Origin: Flammeovirga sp. SJP92
GTDB lineage: Bacteria > Bacteroidota > Bacteroidia > Cytophagales > Flammeovirgaceae
Assembly (NCBI RefSeq): GCF_001583495.1
Contig: NZ_LQAQ01000111.1
Location: 248,001 to 312,000, forward strand
DNA: 64,000 nucleotides
Direction of reading: 5' to 3'
A program made the position numbers and the translations under genes. The notes beneath the pieces are model-generated. The model saw only the letters and a program-made list of their open reading frames with translations. It did no database searches and had not been told where the DNA came from. Of the stretch, positions 34,901 to 42,022 are shown piece by piece (the stretch's first letter is position 1; the number at the start of each line of letters is the position of its first letter).

Positions 34901-35571
34901 AGTCAGTTCGATTGAGAGCATTAGAAAGAGTGAGGTCAAGGTCTGGGATGTATCTTTTAGCAGGTTCAGCAGCAGATAAAGTAAGTTATGAATCTACAAT
35001 GTATGGGCAGGGATTGTTGACATATGCTATTTTGGATTACCTGAAAAGAGGAACATTGAGAAAAGGGGAGTTTTTGGATGTTCAAATGATGTTTGGAAAT
35101 GCCGTCGATGAGGTGCCGAGGTTAGCAGAAAGGTTTGGAGCATCTCAACAGCCTGAAATGAGAATTCCAGAAGGAGGAGATAGTTTTGATATTGGTAGAG
35201 TAACAGATGAAGTAAAAAATGGTATAGATATTTCAACTGCTTTATCGCGTATTTCTTCTAGTGATATTGAAGAAGATAGTTCTTGGGTGGACCATGAAGG
35301 TTTGTCAAAAGCTATTGATGAAAGGCTCTTAAGATTATCGGAAGGGCTAAATAGCGGTTATAATTATTTTACTTTTTCTCCATTTGCAAAAGGCGTAGAT
35401 GTATATCAAGTCAAAGGAAGATATTCTGTTGTCAATGATTCTATTTCCTTGACAATGAAAATAGTGGAAGGTAAAAGTGAAAAATACCACAAAGTATATC
35501 TAGCAAAAGAAAAAGAGTCTTTGATTGAAGAATGTATAATTGATATTCTAAACTTTTTTAAGGATCTCTAA
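31954..35571 (+). CDS. Exported WD40-repeat protein with C-terminal caspase (C14) domain
   Basis: 1205 residues. A hydrophobic segment near residues 11-30 looks like a signal peptide or anchor. Residues ~35-600 hold about a dozen WD40 repeats (GHLGEVTALDISKDASLVIS; KLWDIEQERL; RVWNQQTD). A linker of beta-rich, Ig-like character (~680-800) leads to a caspase fold: FYGIVIGVSDYRG (~813), DVLFVFLAGHGMA with catalytic His905, and VFIMDACNAGKF with catalytic Cys965. It should be a cysteine peptidase with a beta-propeller sensing or scaffold half, acting outside the cytoplasm if exported. Substrate, activation and partners are not visible. Bacterial WD40-caspase fusions are known in predicted defence and signalling proteins, where they are usually cytoplasmic. 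Confidence 0.8.
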   Translation: MYFIENHIQKRRLIILLNLLFCFPIFLFPQTSNITLTFSQGHLGEVTALDISKDASLVISAGKDKKVKLWDIEQERLLRTINAHEIEITDIALSFDKKFIATCGADHKVKVWQTKTGALLAEVEDLDDPVIEVKFLKNIVVFIDSQGNIYHWNWQENEQDLRSWAHEMTGGISCFITKPKSNSWVAFGKYNGEVEIWNTTQKKLKYSKSLHDDWVTDLIYINSKKVIVSGGYDGTLRVWNQQTDAVSEPIRLPDNNAVRSITYSHSIDRLIVTSHGNHAYYYSLENDKLVLISTFEEREIVTNAFNRKGELAVVAYKNGEIALWEIKGSRLKAAWKPILDKAIGFSASLASNAIAVSSESGYVRLWESGSRGDLKKWKAHHQCVSSIFFNRRGELVTTSIDSTFKVWDHKNNYKLKFSKNFNYPITIAKLHPVDTLAILANNGGDLILQNLNHLEEARKIFSSFNNITALDISLDGTKVALSLSNRTVHILDVRNNFKLLKKIRVSDWLINSLAFSLDGQSILIGGKNKLSLYSLSEGEILQERMVEHPVKSSTFTYDGKYILVAEESGQLQSFSSDLKNEVFNYVQSNGDIIELFDFPGKQVFVTLSNDFAVGIWDLESPYKYGAVLSDGDVGWVVEHFSGLFDASEANMNNLYYVVDNETIDLGQLQGMYWEPGLGTKLFNGQPLREVPLLSTVSLFPEANSYTKNNKLYIEVFDRGGGIGKVSVLVNNKEVLDDASPYKVAIDVNHLNLNILKQKQQTVKYAVPMEKLSYLFQSGDALNQITIKVENKQGTLSGRGLTIKHKSKNTQKEIPSFYGIVIGVSDYRGNTLDLKYAASDAEKIASSIQESAEELFGEHRVKVDLFSTSSENPLYQPSKENIKRSFDSLQVLANPSDVLFVFLAGHGMAVQEQNGDEDFYYLTKDMMTADLKDTSIRDNYTIAGKEWLDWMKKIPITRQVFIMDACNAGKFAETIIAMRNVDDESVRLRALERVRSRSGMYLLAGSAADKVSYESTMYGQGLLTYAILDYLKRGTLRKGEFLDVQMMFGNAVDEVPRLAERFGASQQPEMRIPEGGDSFDIGRVTDEVKNGIDISTALSRISSSDIEEDSSWVDHEGLSKAIDERLLRLSEGLNSGYNYFTFSPFAKGVDVYQVKGRYSVVNDSISLTMKIVEGKSEKYHKVYLAKEKESLIEECIIDILNFFKDL

Positions 35572-35601
35572 TAGGAAAGTCTTTAAAAGGATCAAATTTA
35601 T

Positions 35602-35609
35602 TACTTTTG
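35602..35609 (+). promoter_or_regulatory. -7 box candidate upstream of maf
   Basis: TACTTTTG (35602-35609) is a perfect TAnnTTTG box 40 bp before the Maf start; the TTTA at 35582-35585 upstream is at a less ideal spacing, so only the -7 part is well supported. Confidence 0.35.
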
Positions 35610-35648
35610 AGTTTTGAAAAACTGAACAACAAAGAGAAATAATACCTG

Positions 35649-36236
35649 ATGATAGATTTAAAAGGTAAAAAAATAATTTTGGCTTCAAAAAGTCCTAGAA
35701 GAGCCTCGCTTTTAAAAGATATGGACATCCCCTTTGAAATAAAAGTCAGAGAGGTAGATGAGTCCTATCCAGAAAGCCTCCCTTCTCAAGAGGTAGCAGA
35801 ATATATTGCTAACCAAAAGGCAGTGGCATTTGATGATTTAAATGAAAATGAAATTGCGATTTTCTCCGATACTGTGGTGGTAAACCAAAAAGATGTATTA
35901 GGTAAACCAAAAGACTTTGATGAGGCAAAAGCAATGTTACAAGGTTTGTCAGGGAAATCTCATACCGTTTATTCTGCTGTATGTATAAAAACGCATTCAA
36001 AAGTAATTTCATTCACAGATGAAACCTTAGTGACTTTTCTTCCAATGAGTGATGAGGTTTTGAATTATTATATTGATGAAAAAAAACCTTTTGACAAAGC
36101 AGGAGCCTATGGTATCCAAGAATGGATTGGCATGACAATGATTGAAAAAATTGAGGGATCATATTTTACAGTCATGGGGTTGCCAACAGCTATTTTATAT
36201 CAAAAATTAAATCAAATACTAAAAGAAGATAATTAA
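35649..36236 (+). CDS. maf: Maf-like nucleoside triphosphate pyrophosphatase
   Basis: 195 residues. ILASKSPRRASLLKDMDIPF is the Maf N-terminal motif (S-x-S-P-R-R), DTVVV (near 77) and GKP, KAGAYGIQEW (about 157-167) complete the family. Maf/YhdE proteins hydrolyse non-canonical nucleoside triphosphates such as dTTP/UTP or modified nucleotides and limit misincorporation. The start at 35649 is the first in-frame ATG, just after a promoter-like -7 box. The stop overlaps the DUF445 start by one base (TAATG), so the two genes are translationally coupled. Confidence 0.92.
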   Translation: MIDLKGKKIILASKSPRRASLLKDMDIPFEIKVREVDESYPESLPSQEVAEYIANQKAVAFDDLNENEIAIFSDTVVVNQKDVLGKPKDFDEAKAMLQGLSGKSHTVYSAVCIKTHSKVISFTDETLVTFLPMSDEVLNYYIDEKKPFDKAGAYGIQEWIGMTMIEKIEGSYFTVMGLPTAILYQKLNQILKEDN

Positions 36237-36838
36237 TGAATTCATATTTAATGTGGATGTTTCCGGTGATCTCTGCTGGAATTGGGTGGATTACTAACTA
36301 TGTGGCGATTAAGATGCTTTTTCATCCAAGAAAGCCAATTAAAGTACTGTTTTTTACATTGCACGGAGTTTTTCCTAGAAGAAAGAAGACTTTAGCAAGA
36401 AGATTAGGGATTATTGTGGAGAAAGATCTTTTTACCCCTGATATGATCTTAGATAAATTGAAGACGGAGGAAAATAAAGAGAAGCTTTTTAAGGCCATTA
36501 TGGTGAGGGTAAATGAGTTTGTAGATGAAAAAGCAACTCAATTTGGTCCAATGTTACAGATGTTTGGAGGTGATGCTATTATCCAACAGATCAGAACAGG
36601 GATGGAGAATTCTGTGAAGGAAATGGTCCCCAAACTTTTAGATGATATTGGAAGTAATATCTCAGGCATAAGTATTGAACAAGTGGTCTATGAGAAAGTA
36701 ATGGACTTCTCCGATGCAAAATTTGAAGATTTATTAATGTCAGTAATTAAGCAAGAACTCACTTTTATTGAAATAATGGGTGCTGTTTTAGGTTTCTTTA
36801 TTGGTTTAATTCAAGTAGGAATATTAATGCTAGCTTAA
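36236..36838 (+). CDS. DUF445 family membrane protein (short form)
   Basis: 200 residues. The N-terminus is membrane-embedded (about 1-24), containing SAGIGWITNYVAIKMLFHP and RKPIKVLFFTLHGVFPRRK, which is the conserved start of DUF445 proteins. A second helix is at the C-terminus (GAVLGFFIGLIQVGILML). Many DUF445 members are ~400 residues; this is the short two-helix form. Function unknown. It is cotranscribed with Maf and ends in a terminator. Confidence 0.8.
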   Translation: MNSYLMWMFPVISAGIGWITNYVAIKMLFHPRKPIKVLFFTLHGVFPRRKKTLARRLGIIVEKDLFTPDMILDKLKTEENKEKLFKAIMVRVNEFVDEKATQFGPMLQMFGGDAIIQQIRTGMENSVKEMVPKLLDDIGSNISGISIEQVVYEKVMDFSDAKFEDLLMSVIKQELTFIEIMGAVLGFFIGLIQVGILMLA

Positions 36839-36865
36839 TTGATCATTCCTCATTTATAACTTTCA

Positions 36866-36905
36866 GAAAGGATTGGGTTACTTTGCTCAATCCTTTCATT
36901 TTATT
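36866..36905 (+). terminator. Rho-independent terminator of the maf-DUF445 operon
   Basis: Arms gaaaggattg (36866-36875) and caatcctttc (36888-36897) are perfect complements, with a 12-nt loop and a T-rich tail. Confidence 0.75.
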
Positions 36906-36914
36906 AGGCAACTT

Positions 36915-37643
36915 TTATTTCCTGATCATTTTCAAAAAATAACGCCATCTGAAACATGTAAAGGTTAGAGCGTAGAAAAACGCACCGCCGATAGCAATGC
37001 CCCAATCCCAAAGTATCAAAGGCTTTGGTAGAATTAAGTTTCTAATAAAAATTACTAAGAAAAGAACAATAATTAACTCTACCCAAAAAGCAGGAAACCA
37101 TTCTGTAAATTTTACTTTTACAAGGCTGTTATTTAAATCAAAGGCGGTAATCCCTAACCAAATGCATTGAATTGTACCGAATAATGAAATACTGACCCAA
37201 ATAATATTATGAATGTTCATTTTAAAATTAGGGGTGACATTAACGTCATCCATAAGGTAAGGTAGATCTTTGACGAAAAATCCTTCTTCTCCAGTGATTG
37301 CGTCCAATAGGAAGTGAGTGATAACCCCAATGAAAATAGATAGGGAAATTTGAAAAAATGAATATTGAGTACGGGGTTGCTGTCTTTTAAATCGTATAGG
37401 TGTCACTCTTCTTAAGACAGGTTTAAAAAGCCTTTTATTGATGTAATAAACTAAAATACCTACAGGTAAATTGAAGACAAAAATCCCTAATATCGTATGG
37501 CCTAATTTTACACTTTGTTGAAGTTGAAGATAATGTTCAAAATCAGGAATAACACTTCCAATGATTAATGCAGATACTGACAAATAATGCGAATATCTAA
37601 AAAGTGGTAATACAGCACTTGGGTGAGCAAATGTTATGGGCAT
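36915..37643 (-). CDS. DUF4184 family membrane protein
   Basis: 242 residues with six likely membrane helices. The N-terminus MPITFAHPSAVLPLFRY carries the conserved H-P and is followed by GSVIPDFEHYL, both characteristic of DUF4184. A further conserved HFLLDAITG occurs near residue 103. These His/Asp residues recall a metal-dependent membrane hydrolase fold, but no activity is known. It is monocistronic and convergent with DUF445. Confidence 0.8.
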   Translation of the reverse strand: MPITFAHPSAVLPLFRYSHYLSVSALIIGSVIPDFEHYLQLQQSVKLGHTILGIFVFNLPVGILVYYINKRLFKPVLRRVTPIRFKRQQPRTQYSFFQISLSIFIGVITHFLLDAITGEEGFFVKDLPYLMDDVNVTPNFKMNIHNIIWVSISLFGTIQCIWLGITAFDLNNSLVKVKFTEWFPAFWVELIIVLFLVIFIRNLILPKPLILWDWGIAIGGAFFYALTFTCFRWRYFLKMIRK

Positions 37644-37762
37644 AGGTTTAAGCAGGTTTTGTGTATTTTAATATATAAAGATGAATACATATAACATACC
37701 GTCAAATAAATAATCCGGTTATATTGATGTAATAAAATTACTTTATTTCTATTTTTCTTTAG

Positions 37763-37808
37763 GTGCTAAGTCGAAAATAGATAATAATTAATTCTGATTC
37801 ATATTCTG
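37763..37808. repeat. Degenerate half of the hairpin repeat
   Basis: tgctaagtcgaaaatagat and the following aataattaattct resemble the end of copy B read on the opposite strand (aagtactaagccgaaaata...). No matching second half follows. It is adjacent to the ispG terminator. Confidence 0.4.
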
Positions 37809-37841
37809 TGTACACAATTCGAATAATGGAATATAGTATTA

Positions 37842-37872
37842 ATAAAAAAGGGTTAAGCTTTCACCTAACCCT
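37842..37872 (-). terminator. Terminator of ispG
   Basis: Arms agggtta (37849-37855) and taaccct (37866-37872), extendable by wobble pairs, with a U-run on the minus strand. Confidence 0.8.
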
Positions 37873-37893
37873 CCTTTACAATACTATTATTTA

Positions 37894-39861
37894 TTATTGA
37901 ACAACTTCTTCCGAAGGAGCAAACCAATTACCGTCTTCATCAATAAGTTTGATTAATTCATCTACTGCATTTTCTTCAGGAACAGATCGTTTCACAACCT
38001 CCTGACCTCTGTATAATGTAATTTTACCCTTACCTGATCCAACATAACCATAATCAGCATCAGCCATTTCACCAGGTCCATTAACAATACAACCCATGAT
38101 TCCAATTTTGACACCTTTTAAGTGATCCGTTCTCTGACGAATCATAGCCGTTGTTTCCTGTAAGTCAAACAAAGTACGACCGCATGAAGGACATGAAATA
38201 TACTCCGTTTTTGTCATTCTTGTTCGTGCTGCTTGTAAAATGCCGAATGATAAGCGATTACAGAATTCAATGGATTCTAAACTGTTATCAGTGCTCAACA
38301 TCACACCATCACCTAGACCATCAATCAATAAACCACCAATGTCTGTAGAACTATAAAGTTGTAACTGATCATCTGTGAGATCTGTGTAGTTTCTTTCAAT
38401 GATCACAGGTGTTTTTACATCATTGCTATACAACTTATACAGTAAAGCTCTTAATTCTGGCATCGCATGAGCATTTTCAGTATGAATCATAAGTACCACA
38501 TTAGATGCATTTTTTAAAGTAGCGATGATGGATTCATCAAGCTCCTTTAAAGTAGTCCTTACAAAATTAAGATCTTGGTGTAAGTTGTTGCTACTATCAA
38601 TGTATTCAGATAACTCAAAAAGAGGGTAGGTGTCATCTTCTTTGTTCCAGATTGAAGCGTCAACAATATTTTTCAATCCATTTGGAGCCATAAAAGGAAG
38701 AGGCTTAGTACCTGTATAGATATAATCAGCACCATGATCACTCATAGCCCACTTGTCTGTAGCAGGTAAATAATGGTGACCAATGACTTTTAAACTTTTC
38801 ATAGTGATTTCATCCACCGGAGCAAAGTTAGCAATTACTCTTGGTACATTGTGATCACCAAAAGTGGCTACTTCTGCAGTTGACCTTCTTTCATATTTAA
38901 AAGGGTTTTTAGGAGATGAAGTAATTGAGGTTGGAATGACATTACTTTCTTCTCTTCTGTTATCATATCTCTTGATCAAGGCTTCAGCAACAGGAGCTTC
39001 TGCTTCTGGTGCCTCAGTTAAAGAAACACGTACTGTATCCCCTAAGCCATCTTCTAAAAGTGTTCCAATCCCAACAGCAGATTTTACCCTGCCATCTTCA
39101 CCATCACCAGCTTCTGTAACACCTAAATGCAGAGGGTAAGGCTTAAGCCCCTCTTCATCCATTTTCTGAACTAATAGTCTGTATGCCTGTACCATCACTT
39201 GAGTGTTACTTGCTTTCATAGAAAGTACAATTTCATGATAGTCTAATTCATCGCAAATTCTAAGGAATTCCAAAGCAGATTCAACCATTCCAAGAGGTGT
39301 GTCTCCATAACGGCTTAAGATACGGTCAGACAAAGAGCCATGGTTTGTACCAATTCTCATTGCTGTTCCGTATTCTTTACAGATTTCAACTAAAGGAATA
39401 AATTTTTCTCTGATTCTATCTAGCTCTGCTTGATACGTAGCATCATCGTATTCAATAAAATCAAATTTTTTCTTATCGGCATAATTACCAGGATTGATTC
39501 TTACTTTTTCAACGATTTTAGCGGCTACTTCTGCTGCGTTTGGAGTAAAATGTATATCAGCTACTAAAGGGACATTAAAGCCTCTAGCTCTTAATCCATC
39601 TTTAATATTTTGAAGGTTTTCAGCTTCCTTTTTACTAGGAGCAGTGATTCTTACATACTCACAACCTGATTCAACCATTCTTATTATTTCCTCTATGGAG
39701 CCTTCTGTATCCATTGTGTCTACAGTGGTCATAGATTGAATTCGTATAGGGTTGTCTCCTCCCATAGGAACTCCTCCAATATTAACGGTTACGGTTTGCC
39801 TTCTCTGATATGCGTTAATATTGTCGCAGTAGTTATATGTTTGAATATCTTCTTTTTTCAT
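37894..39861 (-). CDS. ispG: (E)-4-hydroxy-3-methylbut-2-enyl-diphosphate synthase, long form
   Basis: 655 residues from the ATG at 39861; the TTG at 39882 adds seven residues that are not needed. The N-terminal TIM barrel begins with QTVTVNIGGVPMGGDNPIRI and includes PLVADIHF, INPGNYADKKKF and RIGTNHGSLS. The C-terminal reductase part binds a 4Fe-4S cluster through SCPSCGRTLFDLQ and GIMGCIVNGPGEMADADYGY. Between them is a ~250-residue insertion, as in the plant/Bacteroidota/Chlamydia-type enzyme. It converts MEcPP to HMBPP in the MEP isoprenoid pathway in the cytoplasm. No other pathway genes are adjacent. Confidence 0.95.
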   Translation of the reverse strand: MKKEDIQTYNYCDNINAYQRRQTVTVNIGGVPMGGDNPIRIQSMTTVDTMDTEGSIEEIIRMVESGCEYVRITAPSKKEAENLQNIKDGLRARGFNVPLVADIHFTPNAAEVAAKIVEKVRINPGNYADKKKFDFIEYDDATYQAELDRIREKFIPLVEICKEYGTAMRIGTNHGSLSDRILSRYGDTPLGMVESALEFLRICDELDYHEIVLSMKASNTQVMVQAYRLLVQKMDEEGLKPYPLHLGVTEAGDGEDGRVKSAVGIGTLLEDGLGDTVRVSLTEAPEAEAPVAEALIKRYDNRREESNVIPTSITSSPKNPFKYERRSTAEVATFGDHNVPRVIANFAPVDEITMKSLKVIGHHYLPATDKWAMSDHGADYIYTGTKPLPFMAPNGLKNIVDASIWNKEDDTYPLFELSEYIDSSNNLHQDLNFVRTTLKELDESIIATLKNASNVVLMIHTENAHAMPELRALLYKLYSNDVKTPVIIERNYTDLTDDQLQLYSSTDIGGLLIDGLGDGVMLSTDNSLESIEFCNRLSFGILQAARTRMTKTEYISCPSCGRTLFDLQETTAMIRQRTDHLKGVKIGIMGCIVNGPGEMADADYGYVGSGKGKITLYRGQEVVKRSVPEENAVDELIKLIDEDGNWFAPSEEVVQ

Positions 39862-39930
39862 TGAAATGCTTGTTTGCGACAAAAATACAGATAAAATTTA
39901 GATTGGGAATAGAATAAATGTTATAAGTAT

Positions 39931-39968
39931 TAAGTCAAAAATAATTTATCGTTGATTCCTAAAAGCCA
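39931..39968. repeat. Second degenerate half of the hairpin repeat
   Basis: ataagtattaagtcaaaaat and the following aatttatcgttgattcc match the outer end of the hairpin repeat at most positions. Together with 37763 it brackets ispG, in the same orientation, not inverted. The remainder of the 39862-40173 gap is AT-rich plus the AraC-gene terminator. Confidence 0.4.
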
Positions 39969-40114
39969 AGTGAAGAGAAATTTCTTTTTTTTCAGCTATT
40001 GGAGTTTAAAAATCAAAAATAAAACGATTTTGTTCACAGTTCTATTGTCTTTCTACTTATGTTACCAATAACCAAAATCTTAATGTTTTGTTTATATTGT
40101 AGGGATATTTGGTC

Positions 40115-40143
40115 AAAAAAAAGAGGCTCCTAATAAGAGCCTC
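40115..40143 (-). terminator. Terminator of the AraC-type regulator gene
   Basis: Arms gaggctc (40123-40129) and gagcctc (40137-40143), followed on the minus strand by eight U. Confidence 0.88.
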
Positions 40144-40173
40144 CGCCTGATAGCATATATTTTTAAAGAGAGA

Positions 40174-41103
40174 TTATACATTCATTAATGAATCTCTTCT
40201 TCTCATTTTTCCTGCAGGAATACCAAACATCATTTTGAAACGTCTACAGAAATATGCAGTGTCTTTATAGCCTACTTCAGATCCGATAGCACGGATACTC
40301 TTTCTTGATGTACGAAGCAATTCAACTGCTTTTTCCATTCTTTGGTATTCGATATAATCTTGAGGGTTGATACCCGTCAGCATTTTAAAGTATTGCCCTA
40401 CGTAATCCTCAGATACATTCGCAACGTTCGCAAGGATTTTATTCGAAAGGTCACTTGAAATATTATCCTTGATGAAATTGAAAATATCAATCAATCGAGG
40501 ATCTTTAAAGTAATTGCTGTTAGTAGCAATCTGCTCCACAAACAATTTCTTTTCTAACACATGTCTGAATACTTCTATTACAGCATATTCTGTAATATTA
40601 GTAGCGATTCTGTCTCTACCTGGCTTATCGCCTAAAGATTCTTTATAAACTTTTTCAATCGCTTCACTGATTTCCTCATGTTTTGGAATGATAAAAGGAG
40701 GGATATCAAGTGAATTGAAGAAATTTACCGAATCAAAAGCCTTTGCATCAAAAGTTACTGACGTAAAGCTTGTGTGGATGGTATGCAATGAGACATCGTC
40801 ATTGATTTTTCTTAAGTAGGAGTCTCTATCGTTGATAAAGCTCTCATTCGTTACTTCCGTTGTGTTTGAGTTACCGAAAGCAATCTCAATCGATTTACCT
40901 CCAGGTATAAAAACTAGGTCACCCGCATGAGCTACTTCATTCTCGTTGATAGTGATATCACCAGATTTAACTTGGATAAGGGTGTTTTGAACATCATAAA
41001 AGTTAGAGACTTTTACAGAACGGATAACGTTTAAACTGTTTGAACGGATAAACTTGATGTTTAACGATTCAATGATTTTGTTGTAATCTTCTATCATAGT
41101 CAT
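40174..41103 (-). CDS. AraC family transcriptional regulator
   Basis: 309 residues. The N-terminal ~100 residues have cupin-like sensor features (VKSGDITINENEVAHAGDLV, FIPGGKSIEI). The C-terminal ~100 residues are an AraC double HTH: NKILANVANVSEDYVGQYFK, then TGINPQDYIEYQRMEKAVEL and SEVGYKDTAYFCRRFKMMFG. Target genes are unknown. It is divergent from nothing close, being followed by its own terminator. The 418-bp space to the flavin reductase gene (41104-41521) is very AT-rich; it holds this gene's promoter region on its right side, with the reductase-operon terminator at its far end, and no other gene. Confidence 0.92.
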   Translation of the reverse strand: MTMIEDYNKIIESLNIKFIRSNSLNVIRSVKVSNFYDVQNTLIQVKSGDITINENEVAHAGDLVFIPGGKSIEIAFGNSNTTEVTNESFINDRDSYLRKINDDVSLHTIHTSFTSVTFDAKAFDSVNFFNSLDIPPFIIPKHEEISEAIEKVYKESLGDKPGRDRIATNITEYAVIEVFRHVLEKKLFVEQIATNSNYFKDPRLIDIFNFIKDNISSDLSNKILANVANVSEDYVGQYFKMLTGINPQDYIEYQRMEKAVELLRTSRKSIRAIGSEVGYKDTAYFCRRFKMMFGIPAGKMRRRDSLMNV

Positions 41104-41440
41104 TGTAATTAAAAAGGAGAAATAACTACTACCTACCTAGGCATATGGGTTTCGACATCAGTTATACAAAATGTGCAATTTTTTTCTATTACTTATAATC
41201 AACTTTCTGTGTAATAATAGGAGGATAACCATGTAGTTTATAGTTATAATATAGTTCCAATACTTAAATAAAGTAATAATGGATCTTAAAATCAAGCATT
41301 TTTTTATCTTTTTTTTAATTAATGAATTAAGATCAATCTTGATATTGTGCAAATTTGTATAAAAATTATCTTTTTTGAAAGAAATACTTAAAATTATATT
41401 TATCTAATATTGCCTATTTGGGCATAAAAATGAGGGTATA

Positions 41441-41465
41441 AAAAAAGCCCAATTATTATTGAGCT
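41441..41465 (-). terminator. Terminator of the receptor-reductase operon
   Basis: Arms agcccaat (41446-41453) and attgagct (41458-41465); the one mismatch on the plus strand is a G-U pair in minus-strand RNA. A U-run follows. It closes the four-gene minus-strand operon. Confidence 0.75.
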
Positions 41466-41521
41466 TTAATTATTTTTTGAGCAGAACATTAATTCAACCT
41501 CAATATTTTTACAATCAAAAT

Positions 41522-42007
41522 TTAAGTTTGAATAGTTGTATACTGCCCTTGACTGTATAATAACGGCTTATCATTTTGATTTTCAGTGTTTTTTATGCTT
41601 GTGATACTCCCAATGAAAATGCTATGAGTAAAGCCGTCATAAGCTTCCTGAAGTTCGCATTCTATGTTGGTCAAAGCGTTCTCTAAAATTCTATTTTCTT
41701 CAGAAAATTCCCATGAACCTAATTGAAACTTTTCTTCACCTTGCAAGCCTTTGTAACCGGCAAAACAATTCGAAATTTCTGACATGTCTTCTCTGAGAAT
41801 GTGTACTGAGAATTTTTTGTTTTTCAAGACCTGATCATGGAATTCTCCATTTTTATTCACAGATACTAATAAGCTGGGTGGGGTGTCTGAAAGAGATGTG
41901 ACTGCTGTTGCTGTAATTCCATTTCTCCCTGCTTCCCCATCTGTTGAAATGACATTTACAGTAGCGGCTAGATGTCGCATTGCCTCTTTAAAAAGTTGTT
42001 TGTCCAT
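41522..42007 (-). CDS. Flavin reductase (DIM6/NTAB) family protein
   Basis: 161 residues, soluble, of usual length. The N-terminal FKEAMRHLAATVNVISTDG is the flavin reductase domain start, followed by NGITATAVTSLSDTPPSLLV and SVNKNGEFHDQVLKNKKFSV HILRED, FMN-contacting motifs. Such proteins reduce FMN or FAD using NAD(P)H, often for a partner monooxygenase; none is nearby. It is the last gene of an operon, 15 bp behind the GAF/PAS sensor gene. Cofactor preference is not visible. Confidence 0.85.
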   Translation of the reverse strand: MDKQLFKEAMRHLAATVNVISTDGEAGRNGITATAVTSLSDTPPSLLVSVNKNGEFHDQVLKNKKFSVHILREDMSEISNCFAGYKGLQGEEKFQLGSWEFSEENRILENALTNIECELQEAYDGFTHSIFIGSITSIKNTENQNDKPLLYSQGQYTTIQT

Positions 42008-42022
42008 GTAAGTAGATATATA

